A stretch of DNA of 64,000 bases from Polychytrium aggregatum (GCF_025602895.1 NW_026516214.1:186001-250000); one strand, 5' to 3'; numbered from the stretch's first letter, positions 47,215 through 59,686 are shown. The notes: generated from the letters alone by a model not told the origin. Numbers and translations are program-made.

Positions 47215-50200
47215 ATGAAGCTCCTCTCTGCAACCCTGTTCCTCTCCTCTCTCTGCCTCGCCCTCCAAGCTCAGGCCATGCCCAGCACCGGCTTCGTCCT
47301 GGAGGTGCGTGGCTGCATGCCAACCCAGCCCGCTGATTCCGGCCTGCTATGACCAGAGAAAATCGCACACACTGATGCAGCGTCAGTTTCGTTCCGCAGG
47401 AAGCCACCATCGCCGACATCCGGGATGCCTTTGCTGCCGAGACCTTGACCTCTGTCCAGCTCATCCAGGCATACATCGACCGAGCCTCGCAGGAGGTAAG
47501 CTGGCTGCAGTGTGTCCTTCTCTACCCGCTGTATTGCATCTTCGCGACCTCCGCCGCTTACATGCCTTGCCATTCTCCAACAGCCCTATGCCTCCCTCCA
47601 CTCCATCATCGAAATCAACCCCGATGCCGCTGCTCTGGCGCAGCAGGCCGACGATGAGGTGGGTGATCCATGTTCCCAGCCGCCTGCCGCCGACACTCTG
47701 CACGGGATCCTGGTGCCGATTACTGACCCGCGGTCACTTGTCGTCGGATGCAATCCATCGTTGCTGGCTTCTTGTCTACTTCCAGCGCGCTGCTTGCAAG
47801 CAGAAATGCTGCACTCTCCCGCACTTGCACGGCATTCCCATCATCCTCAAGGTAGGGTCCTGGTTCCGATGCATGGGCTTGCAACTCCTGTCATCGAACT
47901 GACTGACCGGAATGTCGATTCAGGACAACATTGCCACCAACGACAAGCTCAACACCACCGCTGGCTCGTTCGCCCTTCTGGGCTCCAAGACCGACGATGC
48001 CTTTGTCGTCCAGCAGCTGCGAAGGGCAGGTGCCATCATCTTTGGCAAGGTTCGTCCAACACACCTTCGGTGTCTGGTACGGGCGGCTATTCGTTCCTGC
48101 GTCGTCAATGGAGCCTAACGAACCCGTCCGCAATGCCGACCAGGCCAACCTCTCCCAGTGGGCCAACTTCCGATCGAACCTGACCAACACTTCAGGCTGG
48201 ACATCGCGCGGTGGCCAAACGATGGTGAGTGACATGTACGGCGGCTGTGGATACGCCAGAGGAGGCGTATCGGGTACTCAAGCGCTCTCATAACCCGGAA
48301 CATCCCAATCCTGCCGATGCTCCCAGAACCCTTATGTCCTCAACGCCACCCCGTGCGGCTCCAGCTCTGGTTCCGCCGTTGCTGCCACGGCCAACCTGGT
48401 CACCGTTGCCCTGGGTACGGAGACCGATGGATCCATCATCTGCCCGTCGTCGCTGAACGGCATTGTCGGCCTGAAGCCCACAGTCGGCTTCACATCCCGA
48501 ACCGGTGTTATCCCCATTTCGCACCACCAAGACTCTGTCGGTAAGGTCACACGGATGGTTTTTTGTCGCTTGTGGTCAGGAAAGGGCAATCGTCACCATT
48601 TGCGATCAGGCAACTTGGGGTGCCATCGATATTGTATTGGTCCTCGCCTTGGGACGCGCATGTGAATAACTGTTGTGGATGACCATCGTATCGTCATCTG
48701 CAGGGCCCATGGGACGCACCGTTGCCGATGTCGCTGCTGTCCTTGATGTGATCGTTGGCGTCGATCCCAAGGACTCGTCGTCGGCTCCAGGCAAGGGCAA
48801 GAAGCCCAAGAGCTATCTCAACTACCTCAAGGCCGACGGCCTCAAGAACGCCAATCTCGGCGTCGTCAATGCCTACTTTGACCCCGTCGGCGATGCATAC
48901 GAGTACGCCACGGCCAACCAGAGTCTCAGCGCCCTCTCTGACCTCGGAGCTCAGTTGCAGAACGTGGACCCCTCGGCGATGGACGTAAGTCGAGCGGGAC
49001 ATGCAGCATCTCTCCCTGTGCATACAGTCGCATCTTGCCGCCGCGCACACGATCCGGTGCCACTCGACCATGGTAGCGTTGGATACCCAGCAACATAATT
49101 CTATGTACTTATGCGTGCATATACGTGCCTTTCCGGCCACACTTTGATACTTGCTTGCATCTCGATCCTGGCGCAACTACAACTTGAATATGCAACCACA
49201 CGGATCCACGATCTAGATCTCGTTCGAGTTCCCCGTTCTCCTTGCCGACTTCAAGCAGGACATCCAGGCGTACCTTCAAACTATTGGCAACTCTCCGATG
49301 AAGAGTCTTGCTGGTGGGTCCTCAACGCACCCGTCTACGCCGGTTGTCGACATCCCATCCGCCATAGGACTCGACGTCTCACATTCGTACTTCCGCTCAT
49401 CACAGATCTGATTCAATACAACATCAACGACCCACGAGAGGAGAACAACATCTGGGGACAGGTGAGGGTCGGGCACAGATGACTGGCCCTACCGAGGTCG
49501 GCGTCCGTCTGCCATGCCTTCCTTCCATCACGCCCATTGTCTTTTATTGTCCCTCATCGTCTCATCGATGCTTCGTCACAGGAACTTTTCTTGCAAGCCG
49601 AGGCCACCAACGGATTCTCCGATCCAGCCTACATTCAAGGCAACCAGAACCGCACCACCGCCATCAACGTGTTCACCAAGGTATGGTTCGCTTTGAGACT
49701 CGGCAGTGTCTGTGGCACAGCGAAGCCTGGCGAAAACAATCCAAGCACAAAGGCGCAGACAGCCCTGTAAACGGACTTTGGTTCTGCTTAACCACCGTCC
49801 CTCCGTCATCTAGATCTTCAAGGACGGCCAACTTGATGCGGTCGTCGCCCCTGGGTTCTCCAACGTCGTCAGCTTGGCTGCAGTTTGCGGGTAGGTTTGG
49901 CTGTTCATGTGGCTCACGACAAATGGGACACTCTGATTTGTCCAAGTTTTGAACTCCCGCTCCCACCCCCTCGACATCTGCGTGCTTAACTGAAACCACA
50001 TCCCTACAGATTCCCTGTCATCACCGTCCCTGTTGGTCGATCGGACATCTACCTCGACGCCTACTTCAACGCGCTGCAGCTGCCCACCAAGGAGTTCCCC
50101 GTCGGCCTTGCCTTTGTTGGCTTGCCCTATACTGAAGATAAGCTGATCCAGGTTCGTGGCAATCAAGCTCAGCCGCTTCTCCGGCAGCTCGCCCGGACAG

Positions 50201-50398
50201 AGTGTGGCTTTGTGGTTGGCTCGATTTTCTATTCGAAGCTCGATCCAGAGTGCAGCGATGCTAACGATTTCCCACGTCTGTGCCCATCGCGCTCGGCTCC
50301 TATTGTAGTATGCCTATGCCCTGGAGCAAAAGCTCAAGGCCAGAGCTCCTCCCAAGTTTATCCAAGACATTGGCAAGCCCTACCCTCCTACTGCTTAA
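47215..50398 (+). CDS. Secreted amidase (amidase signature family)
   Basis: Hydrolase of carboxamides; the substrate cannot be told. Fourteen exons, all in phase: 47215-47304, 47400-47495, 47584-47658, 47786-47851, 47924-48049, 48144-48224, 48327-48540, 48704-48984, 49217-49313, 49406-49461, 49582-49680, 49814-49890, 50010-50151, 50309-50398; 529 residues. Residues 1-22 are a clear signal peptide (MKLLSATLFLSSLCLALQAQA). The Ser-Ser-Lys triad is visible: Lys in GIPIILKDNIAT, the cis-Ser in TPCGSSSGSAVAAT, and the nucleophile region GTETDGSIICPSSLNG. GKANLSQWANFRS and GLKPTVGFTSRTGVIPISH are further signature segments. The C-terminal LFLQAEATNGFSDPAY and VAPGFSNVVSLAAVCGFPVITVPVG resemble plant and fungal secreted amidases. 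Likely acts outside the cell or in the vacuole, perhaps in nitrogen scavenging. Confidence 0.93.
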
Positions 50399-50787
50399 TC
50401 TGCCTTCCTTCCTTCCTTCCCTCCCTCCCGCCACCACCGCTGGTCGCCAAGGTCGTGTGCACTTTGCACTGCGCTGAATATCTCTATGAATATGAATCGC
50501 CTCTATGAACATGACTCACCCTATGAACCCCTCCCCGAGGATAACTGGGTCTGCTCTATGATCAATATGCCTCTTGAGTTTAGAGAACTATACGACACTC
50601 GGACAATATAACTGAACAATCTTCCAAGGTGCAAAGCATCACTGCGGTGTCTCGTTTTCCGCCAATGTGAACCGTGCTCGTTTGTGAGGGGGCGATATTC
50701 TTGGAATCGCACAGTTTATTAGACCATTGTGGCGGCTTCGCGCTCCGCCTCGACAGGTGAGGGGGGGGGACTGGCCAGAGTGACTAT
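50399..50787. other. Intergenic, convergent 3' ends
   Basis: 389 bp between the amidase (+) and the TIR protein gene (-). Has a CCTTCCTTCCTTCCCTCC run at 50404-50421. No gene supported. Confidence 0.6.
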
Positions 50788-53700
50788 TCAGTTTCCAAGA
50801 TCCAACACATCGCCATGCTGACTGGGAAGCAGGCCAAGAATGTTTTGGATGTAGTCAACGAGCCGCTTGATAAACTGGTCAAACTCGGCGCTGGCAATCT
50901 TGTCGGCGTCGTTCACGTGCACTTCACCAACCCGGGTGGCCACCACAGGGCCGATCCAGCTCTTCTGCAGTGCAAGATCGGTCTGGATCCATGTGGCAAT
51001 GATGGGCTTCCTCTTGATGCGAGCATAGGTCAGCTCACCGCGGCAGTTGTCGGATTCGACATACTTGTTGTTGATGAAGGAAACGATTCCCTTGGATCCG
51101 TCGATGCCCGTTGCCATCTGATCGTAGATCTGTCCGCGCATCTGATCCAGATCCATCCAGCTGGCGATGCGAGAAAACGAGGGGGGGGGCGACAAGGACG
51201 AGTTAGACCTGATGCAGCCGTTGACTATCAACTCGACCTCGTCCGTGGCGGGGGTGCAGACTCAATAATGAAGTTGATATCAAAGGCGCAGAGACGAAGG
51301 GGCGCCCGCGGTACCATCAGGAGCACAGAAGCACTTACGTCTGGAATCCGCGAAGCTGCAGTTCGGCATTGACGCGAATGACAAAGCTCTGAGTCGACCA
51401 GCTGTAGCTCAAAAAGACATAATCCACTAAAGCCAAGGGAGATGACGCAAGTCAGGGACGCTGATGCCGCCCAGCTATCACGATCGGATGCAGTCGCATT
51501 CACAAGCAGCAACAAGGGACCGATCCAGCTGTCGGCTCAGCCGGTAAGTCACTTGCCTGCTTTCCAGCTCTCCTTGACGGCGATGGCATCTTGAATACTC
51601 TTGATGACAGTGGGGCTGGCAGGGCTTTTGATGCGATAGTAGAGCGATCCGCTGAGAATAAAGTCCGTGGCGCCGCTCATTTGGTCGATGCTTCCGTCGT
51701 CTGACTCCAGCAGACACGGAACAATCTTCTTTCGATGAAGGTTGGCATAGACCAGACACTTGGTGCACACGCTGTCCGCCATGAACGAAGCCGAAACCAA
51801 AGGGATGACCGCATCGGCTGCCCGGATTAGCGAGGCATCGAATTCGATTCCCTTGTGGATGGCCTCGACATCAAGGAACGACGGCTCCTTCGATCCGAGA
51901 CTCCAGCTGGGATGGAAGGTGAAAGAATACTCGGCGAATGGGTCTGCCGCTTGGGCTTGCTGGAGCTGCTGTGTCAGTCCAAGAGCGGTCTCTACGTTGT
52001 CGCGCGACACAACAACTGCAACACTGATGATGTCCTTGGCAGCCAAGGGATCCTGGAGGACCGGGCGAGGCGAAACGCAGTGGTGGAGCAGTGAGTTGAG
52101 GGCGAGGATCGATTTTCTCCGTGATTGCTGCCTTTCGCAAGACCATACTCCACCGCCCGTCACAAACTCGTACCTCGTCCTGGTCTTCGTCGTTTGTCGA
52201 CGCTGAGTTTTCCATATCCTCGATATCCTGGTCTGCGTTTTCTAGAGCGTTCTTTTGTTCCTCGATCGTGGGCTCCTCAATGTTGTCGGCAAGCTCCACG
52301 ATCTTGTTCAAGTTGGAAGTCCGTGATTCTGCAGACAGAGTCGCAGGCGGGGGCGGGAGGGGCGCTTCAGCCTCGTTGTCAGTGGGTGTGATGAAAGTCG
52401 TTGGTTTGGGAGGGACGGGTGGTGGGATCGAGTCCGAGTAAGGCGACGGACTCTGGGATTTGCTGTGGGACTTGGTGCGCGACATTGGGACTGGCTTCGA
52501 CTTGGTGCGGGACATGGAGACTGGCTCCAGCTGAGGGCGAGCACCCGAGCCCGGGCGTGACCTTGACCGACCCATCGAAGGCGACTCCGCCGCAGGCTCG
52601 GACTCAACCGGATCTGGTGGTCGCGGACCCGACATGGAAGCAGGCTTGGGAGGAACAGGCGGCGGACCTGTGCGAGCGGGCATCGGGAGGGCTGGGCGCT
52701 CGGTGGTGTCTAGACAAACGAGCGTGCGCATGTCAGCGTCGCGGATGTATACGCAACGGAGGCCTGCAGCGACACTTACCTGCCAGCATGTTCTTCATGG
52801 CGTAGATAGGCAGAGTGATGCCGCTCTCAATCTCCTTGCGGATCGTGGCCAGCTCGCCCGCTGCGATGCGACACGAAAGCTGCCTTACAAGGTCCATGCC
52901 CTTGCCAGTCGCCTGATCGACTTCGATGAAGGTGACAATCTCAGGCCCCAATCCTTGGAGGAACTGATGCGCACGCTCGGTCGAGATGAAGCGGCGGGAA
53001 TCGGTGGCATCGGTGCCGACGACCAAGAACGGAGCAATGTCCGGCTTGCTACCAGCTTTTTCTGCGGCCTCGATCTTGTTGCGGTACTTCATCACCACAC
53101 TCAAGAGCTTCCAGAGCGACTTGGAATCCGAAAGAGAAAACACAAAGACAAGGCACCCGGCGTCGTTGACTCGGCGGTCCACATCCATGTCGTCGACACT
53201 GATCTTGGCCACGTCGGTCGAGTTGGTGAACCGAACCACGGCCGAAGACTCCTCGCGCTCCTCGCCGACAACAGACCGCACGATCAGGATGGACTTGGCG
53301 GTCTCTGCAGGGCATGGCCGTATCAGGAGGAGGACGACCCCAGTGTGAGTGCTCCGCGGTAGCAGCAAGCGGTCCAGCGATGGCGATCTGGGCAAACCCT
53401 CGAAGGAGATCCAATGACCAAGCCACACCGACAAAGCAGGCAGCAGAAGTATCGGCAAAAGGCACTCACCGTTTCGAGGGAGATTCGACTGTGTGGCTCT
53501 TCCCAGGGTCTCGATGAGGCCTGGGACGATTCTGGCCATGCAGCGAATCGTGGTGTCAGGGACCCAGCTGCTGTATCGGAGCTGCCCTACCTACCGCCCG
53601 CCCTCTTGGCCTTCTCAGCGAGCGGTCTCGCCGTTGCACTGTAGAGTCAACTCGCAACATGCTGCTGCGAAAACGGAGCACGATGCACACTTACCGTTTA

Positions 53701-54475
53701 GCAATCTCCAGCTTTTGTGAAGCAACAAAAATGGGTGTCAGTGAAAAAATACGCTGGACAATCTGGCGGATGGTGTATTTTCTCGGACTCAGGTCGCTGT
53801 TGTGGAGGGTGTTCGGGAAGGACTGCACGTCGCTCTTTTTTCTCATGCGCTCTGCAACGGTGCCGACGAAGACGGGTTGGACAACGGCCTGGAACTGGTC
53901 CATGAGGTCGACGGCGTGCTCCCACTGGTACAGCCGAGGCGGAGAAAATGACGAGTCAGTCAGTGGGTCAGGCCGCTGTGCGAGCGTGCGCCTGGCGAGA
54001 GAGCTCTAGCTTGCGGTGCAGCAGAACATGCAGTGTAGCCCGGGCAACATTACATCGAGGAACAGCTTTTCTTCTTCGGTCATGATCTGAATGCGTTTCA
54101 TGTCGGCTTCAGCAATGAGGAGCACAACAACGGACGAGTGGCGGATGCCCTCGACGTACTGCAGATTGACATCGACGCCCTTCCACTTCATGCAAGTGTG
54201 GGGCAGGAACGAGTGGACGGGCCGGTCTTGGAATGAGCTCTCGGAGAGCTCGTTTAGCAGCAGGAAGGCAAAGTTTGTGGTTGTTCGGCGTTGGCTACGG
54301 GAGGCAAGGAGCAGCTGTCAGAGACATGGACGGGAACTCGGGCACGGACGACGAGCGGGGAAGCTCCGGGATGCAGCCCGCCAGTGGCCATCGCTGGCGA
54401 TGCGACTTGCCTGATGTAAAAGTCATGAACCGAGACGCCCTTGGTGCACACCCAGGGACCCTTGGTGTCGCTCAT
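50788..54475 (-). CDS. Multi-TIR protein: TIR-like / degenerate Ras-like / PxxP linker / TIR-like / TIR
   Basis: Nine exons, all in phase: 54475-54411, 54294-54015, 53924-53695, 53531-53470, 53304-52780, 52709-52174, 52127-51557, 51426-51339, 51160-50788; 909 residues. Three introns use GC donors. Residues 8-190 look like a TIR-type fold: VHDFYISQRRTTTNFAFLLLNEL, GIRHSSVVVLLIAE, WEHAVDLMDQFQ...VQPVFVG. Residues 210-375 resemble a small GTPase (AGCLVFVFSLSDSKSLWKLL, FLVVGTDATD) but lack a GxxxxGK[ST] P-loop and NKxD. Residues 388-575 are a disordered linker with two PPPVPPKP motifs, typical SH3 ligands. Residues 590-750 are TIR-like (AADAVIPLVSASFMADSVCTKC). Residues 757-890 are a good TIR: DYVFLSYSWS box 1, GFQTWMDLDQMRGQIYDQM, and NNKYVESDNCRGELTYARIKRKPII. 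Glu828 in NCRGE sits where TIR NADases keep their catalytic Glu; the second unit has Cys there. Function is unknown. Confidence 0.8.
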
Positions 54476-55175
54476 GGCTGTTGGAAACGATGGGGCAGTG
54501 AAGACGGGGTCTGGAGGAGATGGAAAGTCGAGCAGCCAGCCTCAGAGGACGAGAGATGGTCCAGCAGATGAGGAGGGCGAAGAGGAGACGAGGGACAGGA
54601 AGGTTTGGCGAGACAGACCCGGCGCAAGGGAGGGACAGCCGCGGCCGGGAGACGCGTCGCTGGCCACCTGGCTGTGGCTGGCATGCTGCAGAGAGCGGTT
54701 CCAAAGCAGCGATCAACCATCACATCAACCACCGAACATCATCCATCACATCAACCACCGAACATCATCCATCACATCAACCACCGAACATCATCCATCA
54801 CATCAACCACCGAACATCATCCATCACATCAACCACCGAACATCATCCATCACATCAACCACCGAACATCATCCATCACATCAACCACCGAACATCATCC
54901 ATCACATCAACCACCGAACATCATCCATCACATCAACCACCGAACATCATCCATCACATCAACCACCGAACATCATCCATCACATCAACCACCGAACATC
55001 ATCCATCACATCAACCACCGAACATCATCCATCACATCAACCACCGAACATCATCCATCACATCAACCACCGAACATCATCCATCACATCAACCACCGAA
55101 CATCATCCATCACATCAACCACCGAACATCATCCATCACATCATCCACCACATCATCAACCATCAACCACCGCAC
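54476..55175. promoter_or_regulatory. Shared divergent promoter, TIR gene / XLF, dominated by a minisatellite
   Basis: 700 bp between the TIR protein start (-) and the XLF start (+). The XLF-proximal two thirds is the 26-bp tandem array at 54721-55136, leaving about 240 bp of unique sequence next to the TIR gene. Confidence 0.75.
54721..55136. repeat. 26-bp minisatellite, 16 perfect copies
   Basis: Sixteen head-to-tail copies of CACATCAACCACCGAACATC plus ATCCAT, apparently identical, with partial copies on both sides (from about 54713 and to about 55172). There are no spacers, so it is not a CRISPR array. The unit lacks stop codons in all three + frames, producing three long overlapping artefact frames of 282-391 codons. 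Confidence 0.97.
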
Positions 55176-56940
55176 ATGGACGACCGCCTCGCCAAGCTGC
55201 CGTGGCAGACCATCCGGTCGTGCACCCGCACAGACTCGGGCGAACGACTCCGCCTCCACCTCAAGGCCCACTTTGCCCAGGACGAGTTCGTTCTGCTGGC
55301 AACCGACCTCTGCGACTGGTGGCATACCCGCTACGACGCCGACAGGGTCGCCACAGACGTCGATGTAAGAGCGATCGCTGGTCCGCCCCGCCTGGGTGCT
55401 GCTTGTGCCCAGCTCGCTGCTCACCAACGACAACGTCTCGGTCGGCATCATCGGTCGGTCCGTGTGCTGTCAGGTCTATGCCAAAGAGCTCGCATCAACG
55501 GACATGAAGGATCTCTTTCTACTCTTGAAGAACCTTCTCCAGCCAGCGGACCCAGACGGCACGCAGCACAGCATCACCATCGCCGATCATGGCCATGTGA
55601 GTCTCGATCTGATTGAGCAGCGCCTCAGCTGGCCAGTCGTTGTCATGTCCCATGATTAATGGAGCAGGTATGCACCTTCCCGACGAAGCAGCTCCTGGTC
55701 GAGGCCAAGGGCCATGTGGACCGTGAGCGGCTCCTCCCGATCGAATTCACGTTCCGGCTCGATCGCTTGGACAGCTCGACCGACCCGAGACTGGGCGACA
55801 TGGTCACCACGCATGTCACCCTGCCACTGATGCTGATGGCAGACGAGTATCGCCTCCGGTCCCAGCGCCTGAGGGGCATGCTTCGCGAGTATGCCCGTGA
55901 GCTGAGGGACCTGCAAGATATCGTGGCCCGCCAGGGCATCAGAGCACCAGGCTCATGTAAGTGCATCGTATTGGATTCTATCGCCGTTGTCAAATGCTTG
56001 GTTGTGCAGCCGGATGTCTTTGCCTGCATGGATGATTCTGTGCCATGCTATCGTGCTGACGCAGTGCCTGGACAATCGCCGCCGCCCGCACGATCGATCT
56101 CAGTCGATGTCAACGCAAGCGATCTCGACGACCCTGAAGCACCATCTGAAACGGTACAGATACGATAGCGCCTGTAGGCAATGCCCCGCACGATGCGATC
56201 CACCAAAGCGCATACTGATTTCCTCGAATCGTGGCCGCCTTCCAGGATCCAGTAGATCCCCGGACACATCCCGAGAACATCATGAAGTTCTTCCGGGGCG
56301 ACGAGTCCCTTTACCAGTCTTGTTTGGCCAGGATCCAGGACAGCTCGACGACCACCGCCACTGGACAGATCGACCGTCTCCGCAGCCTCGAGCGAGGTGG
56401 GTAGGATTCCGGGTACCCGTTCGGCTTCGCACACACTCCTTTCTTCTCCAGCAGAAGGTTGTGCTGCTCTAAAACCACATGCGTCGTGGCAGATATCGAT
56501 TTGGGGGCTCCGTCCCGTGGGCCCAGAAACGGGCCTAGTTCGCAGCAAGAGACTTGGACATTCGACTCCTTGAGCATGTTCCAGACAATGGAGACGGCGA
56601 GTTTGCAGTCGCAGCGGAGCGCGCTGGTCAACGAAGACCGCCAGGTACAGTGTTTGCAGGCGGAGCCTGTCCACGACGACATCAGGCAAGGGTGTTCGGA
56701 TCCTGGCACTGGAAAGCCTGGATAGGGGAAAGCAACGGCGGGAAGGTTTGCTGCTGACCCCTTGGGATTCCCATCGACCTTTCGAAGCAGGCCAACTCGA
56801 CCACAGGGGCGCCAGCAGAGCCTCCAAAGCCGGCAGCAGCAACCAAGCCGAAGCGCACCGTCGTTGACTTGGAGACACTGCAGCGACGGGCCGAGGAAGC
56901 GGCGCAGAGCCAGGCGAAGCGACCAAAGAAGCTTGTTTGA
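55176..56940 (+). CDS. NHEJ1: XLF/NHEJ1 (Nej1-like) end-joining factor
   Basis: Scaffold of non-homologous end joining that pairs with XRCC4-ligase IV and Ku. Six exons: 55176-55364, 55474-55596, 55668-55956, 56253-56396, 56550-56644, 56791-56940; phases agree, 329 residues (human 299). Head domain: LPWQTIRSCTRTDSGERL, DEFVLLATDLCDWWHTRYDADRV (compare human YALLVSDLQQVWHEQVD), AKELASTDMKDLFLLLKNLL, then LLPIEFTFRLDRL. A long helix follows (LMLMADEYRLRSQRLRGMLREYARELRDLQDIV), matching the XLF coiled coil. The tail is disordered and ends in a basic cluster, AKRPKKLV, resembling the XLF Ku-binding motif. Exons 4-6 are less conserved and their borders are the weakest part. It is divergent from the TIR gene. 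Confidence 0.86.
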
Positions 56941-57873
56941 AGATTCCGTCCGTTTCAAGGGCCCGAAATGCTCGCCATTTTGGCTCGTCGGCCATTGTGC
57001 CGGCCTGACGCTGCTGAATACCCCCATGCAAAGCTGGGAGAGAGGGGCGTTGCCATCTGTCCTTGGCCCGTCCTGACTATGCCCAAATGCGATCAGCCTC
57101 ACTCCAACAACGGAGCGTTATGCGTGTACGAAGGAAGCGTGCAATATATGAATCATTCCGTAACTGAAGACAAATCCGTGCAAAAGAACAGAGGAGGGGG
57201 AGGGGGAGGGGGATGGGCTCGAGGAAATCGATAAACGTATAGAAATATACATTGTCGATGGGAAGTGGGCAATCGGATAGAGGGCGAACTCCAAAGACAG
57301 AAGCGGGGGGAATTTCTGTCTGAGGCTCTGGAATAAATAGCAAGGACGGGAGCAAGAGAGAGAGAGAGAGAGCACGAGCTGAGAGAGGTAGAGGGGACGG
57401 GCGGGCGGATGCTGAGACCAGAGAGGCGAAGCTTGGGAGCCATGCGCGAATGAGAAGACGAACAGCTCCATCAGAAGGGCGACCGCTTGGGGGGGGGGAA
57501 CGGTGTGCTTCTGAGAAAATTGCAATCGATAGAACGAGGGAGATACACGCAAGGGCGGCAGCATTGGAGTGGGAGGGAAGCTCAAAGAGAACTATGTATA
57601 TGAAAGCGCCTTGGGGGGAGGAGCTTGTTGAGCAGCAAAAAAAAAAGGTGAGTGAAGCCAAAGAGAGCGGGGGTGGTGGTGATGGGCAGTATCTAACATG
57701 AATTCCGGGCCAAAGTAGCTGCACGACGACAGCGATGCGCAGCGCAGCTGTGTCAAAGTGATAGGAAGCGGTGGGTGAGGGCACAAATACCAGGCTTGGT
57801 GGACTTGTCAAAAGTCATCGCACTGGCAGGAGTCACAGCAGGCTGGGGGGGGGTGTGTGCCTGCATTGCTCCT
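56941..57873. other. Intergenic, convergent 3' ends
   Basis: 933 bp between XLF (+) and the cyclin gene (-). Purine-rich on + with GAGAGAGA (57355-57371) and several G8 runs (for example 57490-57498). The 244-codon minus-strand open frame at 57077-57811 is a pyrimidine-rich artefact without domains. Confidence 0.55.
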
Positions 57874-59686
57874 TTACAGCTCATCCGAGGCATCCGACTG
57901 CTCGTTTTGCTTGTGGATCCAGTCGCGAGCATAGATACTGGCCTTCATGTACTTTCGGGCGGCATACTTCTTGAAGAGCCCCTCGTGCTTGGTGGGGCGG
58001 CTCAGATAGGCAATCATTAGGGCAGTGATGTTCTGGAGCTCCGCTTCGCGGTATCCAGAGTAGTGTACCAGATTGGCGTCCCAGTCGTGGCGGCCGAGCA
58101 TGCGGCGGGCAAGGTACAGGGAGCCGGCGGCGACCTGCGAAGGAGGGAACTCCAGGCAGCGGTATTCAATCAGCGCGACCTCCATCAGGTACTTTGCCAG
58201 AGTGCGACTCTGGATATCGTATCCGTCGGCCTTGGAGGCACGGCGGAGGAAAGAGAGAGGCGAGGGGTATTGGAGGGAGAAGTCCAGGACCTGCAGGACA
58301 TAGCGCTCGGCCTTGATGACTTCGTCGTCGGTGTACGTTCCGCCAGCAAGCTGGATGAAATAGCTCACGGACGGAGCACAGACTTCCTCGTACTTTGCAG
58401 CAATGAAGAGCGCCGTCAGGCCGACAAGCTGCAGCTTGATGAGCGAGACGATTCGGAGGGACAGGAAGCGATCCACAATGTTGATGGCAAGGAAGAGGGT
58501 TTCCGGCAGCAGCTGGAACTTGTTGTGGACATCGATCATCCAATCGATCAGGATGCCGCGCATCTTCCACGCAAGCTCCTTCTGGTCGTCCATATAGTTG
58601 GCGTTCGGCAGTGTGTTTTTCTGTGGCGGTGCAACAGACAGCATCGATGGGAACGGTGTTAGTCGCTCGGAAGTGGATATATGGACATCAGAGGGGCCAA
58701 GATGTTCCACGGGCAATCGGCACAACGACACGGAAACAATCGGCACAGCAGCATGACAGCGCGACAGCAAAGGCGGCTCGACAGTATGACATCATACAAG
58801 CGTGGCGAGACACACCTCAAGCTCCTTCATGTACTCAAAGATCTCGCCGACGTATTCCGTGACCATCATCGGGTCATCGGCCTCGGGGGCGTCGAGATCG
58901 TCCCACTCGGGGGCGGCGGGTTGGATCTTGGCCCTCTTCTGGGCAGGCTGATCGGTGTCCATGGGGTCCTCAAGGGGATGGACGTTAGTCTTTTCATGGC
59001 GCACCGGAGCGGGGGCAGCAGTCTCGGCGGCATGGTGGGCAGCTTTGGGCACGGGGATCTGGGTTCGCTTGACAGGAGGGCGAGCCACCTCGGTGGCATT
59101 CTCGTTTCTCGATCGGAGGGCGCGACGCTGCGGCTGCTCGGGGGCGCCGCTCTCGGCCTTGACTTCCTCGGCGGAGGCGGCTGCAGTGCGGGTAGAAGGA
59201 GCACGGTGGACGGGAGCATGGGTATCTTCATCCATCTTGGGGTCAGCGTTCTCCTCGGCGGGAGGGCGCGAGGGTTTCAGCGAGCTCTTGACGGGGGGCT
59301 TTTCGCCAAGCGGTGCTCGCTGAGCCTGTGTGCTGATGTTGTTGCTGACGGACGAAAGGGCGGCCCGGGAGCGAGTGCGCGAGGCAACCTCGCCGCCCTT
59401 GAGGTTGGCAAAGGCATTAAGGGCCATCTTGGTGGCAGGAAGATGCTTGTGGGGGATAGCATTGGTGGAGTCCTTGACGGAGACTTTTGTTTTGAGTGCC
59501 GGGTTCAGGCCGACGTTTTCGTCGTTCACGACGGAGCGGAGCGAGCTTAGCGTTCGCCGGGTGCGTGGCTGGATCTGGATGACATCGCGGTCGAGAGATT
59601 AGCGAACAGGCCAGAGCAGCACGAGGGCATCGAGCGATGGGGAGTATCGATGCAAAAACAGAGACAACGAGTACCTGAGTTGTCAT
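57874..59686 (-). CDS. G2/mitotic B-type cyclin
   Basis: CDK1 regulatory subunit driving entry into mitosis. Three exons: 59686-59675 (only MTTQ), 59574-58816, 58620-57874; 505 residues. The cyclin box starts near residue 265 with WKMRGILIDWMIDVHNKFQL (the MRAIL motif), then PETLFLAINIVDRFLS and KLQLVGLTALFIAAKYEEV. The C-terminal cyclin fold has EKYVLQVLDF-like ERYVLQVLDFSLQYPSPLSFLRR and SLYLARRMLG. The N-terminus contains a destruction box, RAALSSVSN (RxxLxxxxN), at about residue 70, and a basic PVKRTQIPVPK stretch. These fit APC/C-dependent turnover and nuclear import. The four-codon first exon is supported by an in-frame GTACTC donor and GTCATCCAG acceptor. A second acceptor six bases on would drop IQ. 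Confidence 0.93.

Noticed and set aside
54721-55136. CRISPR array
   Set aside because: Units are directly adjacent with no unique spacers, there are no cas genes, and the context is eukaryotic. It is a minisatellite.
54441-55616. Three overlapping + frames of 282-391 codons rich in HHINHRTSS-type repeats
   Set aside because: They are translations of the 26-bp minisatellite, which has no stop in any + frame. The real coding start is the XLF ATG at 55176.
57077-57811. 244-codon minus-strand open frame
   Set aside because: Ser/Pro/Leu-rich translation of a purine-rich 3' region; no domain, no splice context, lies between convergent gene ends.
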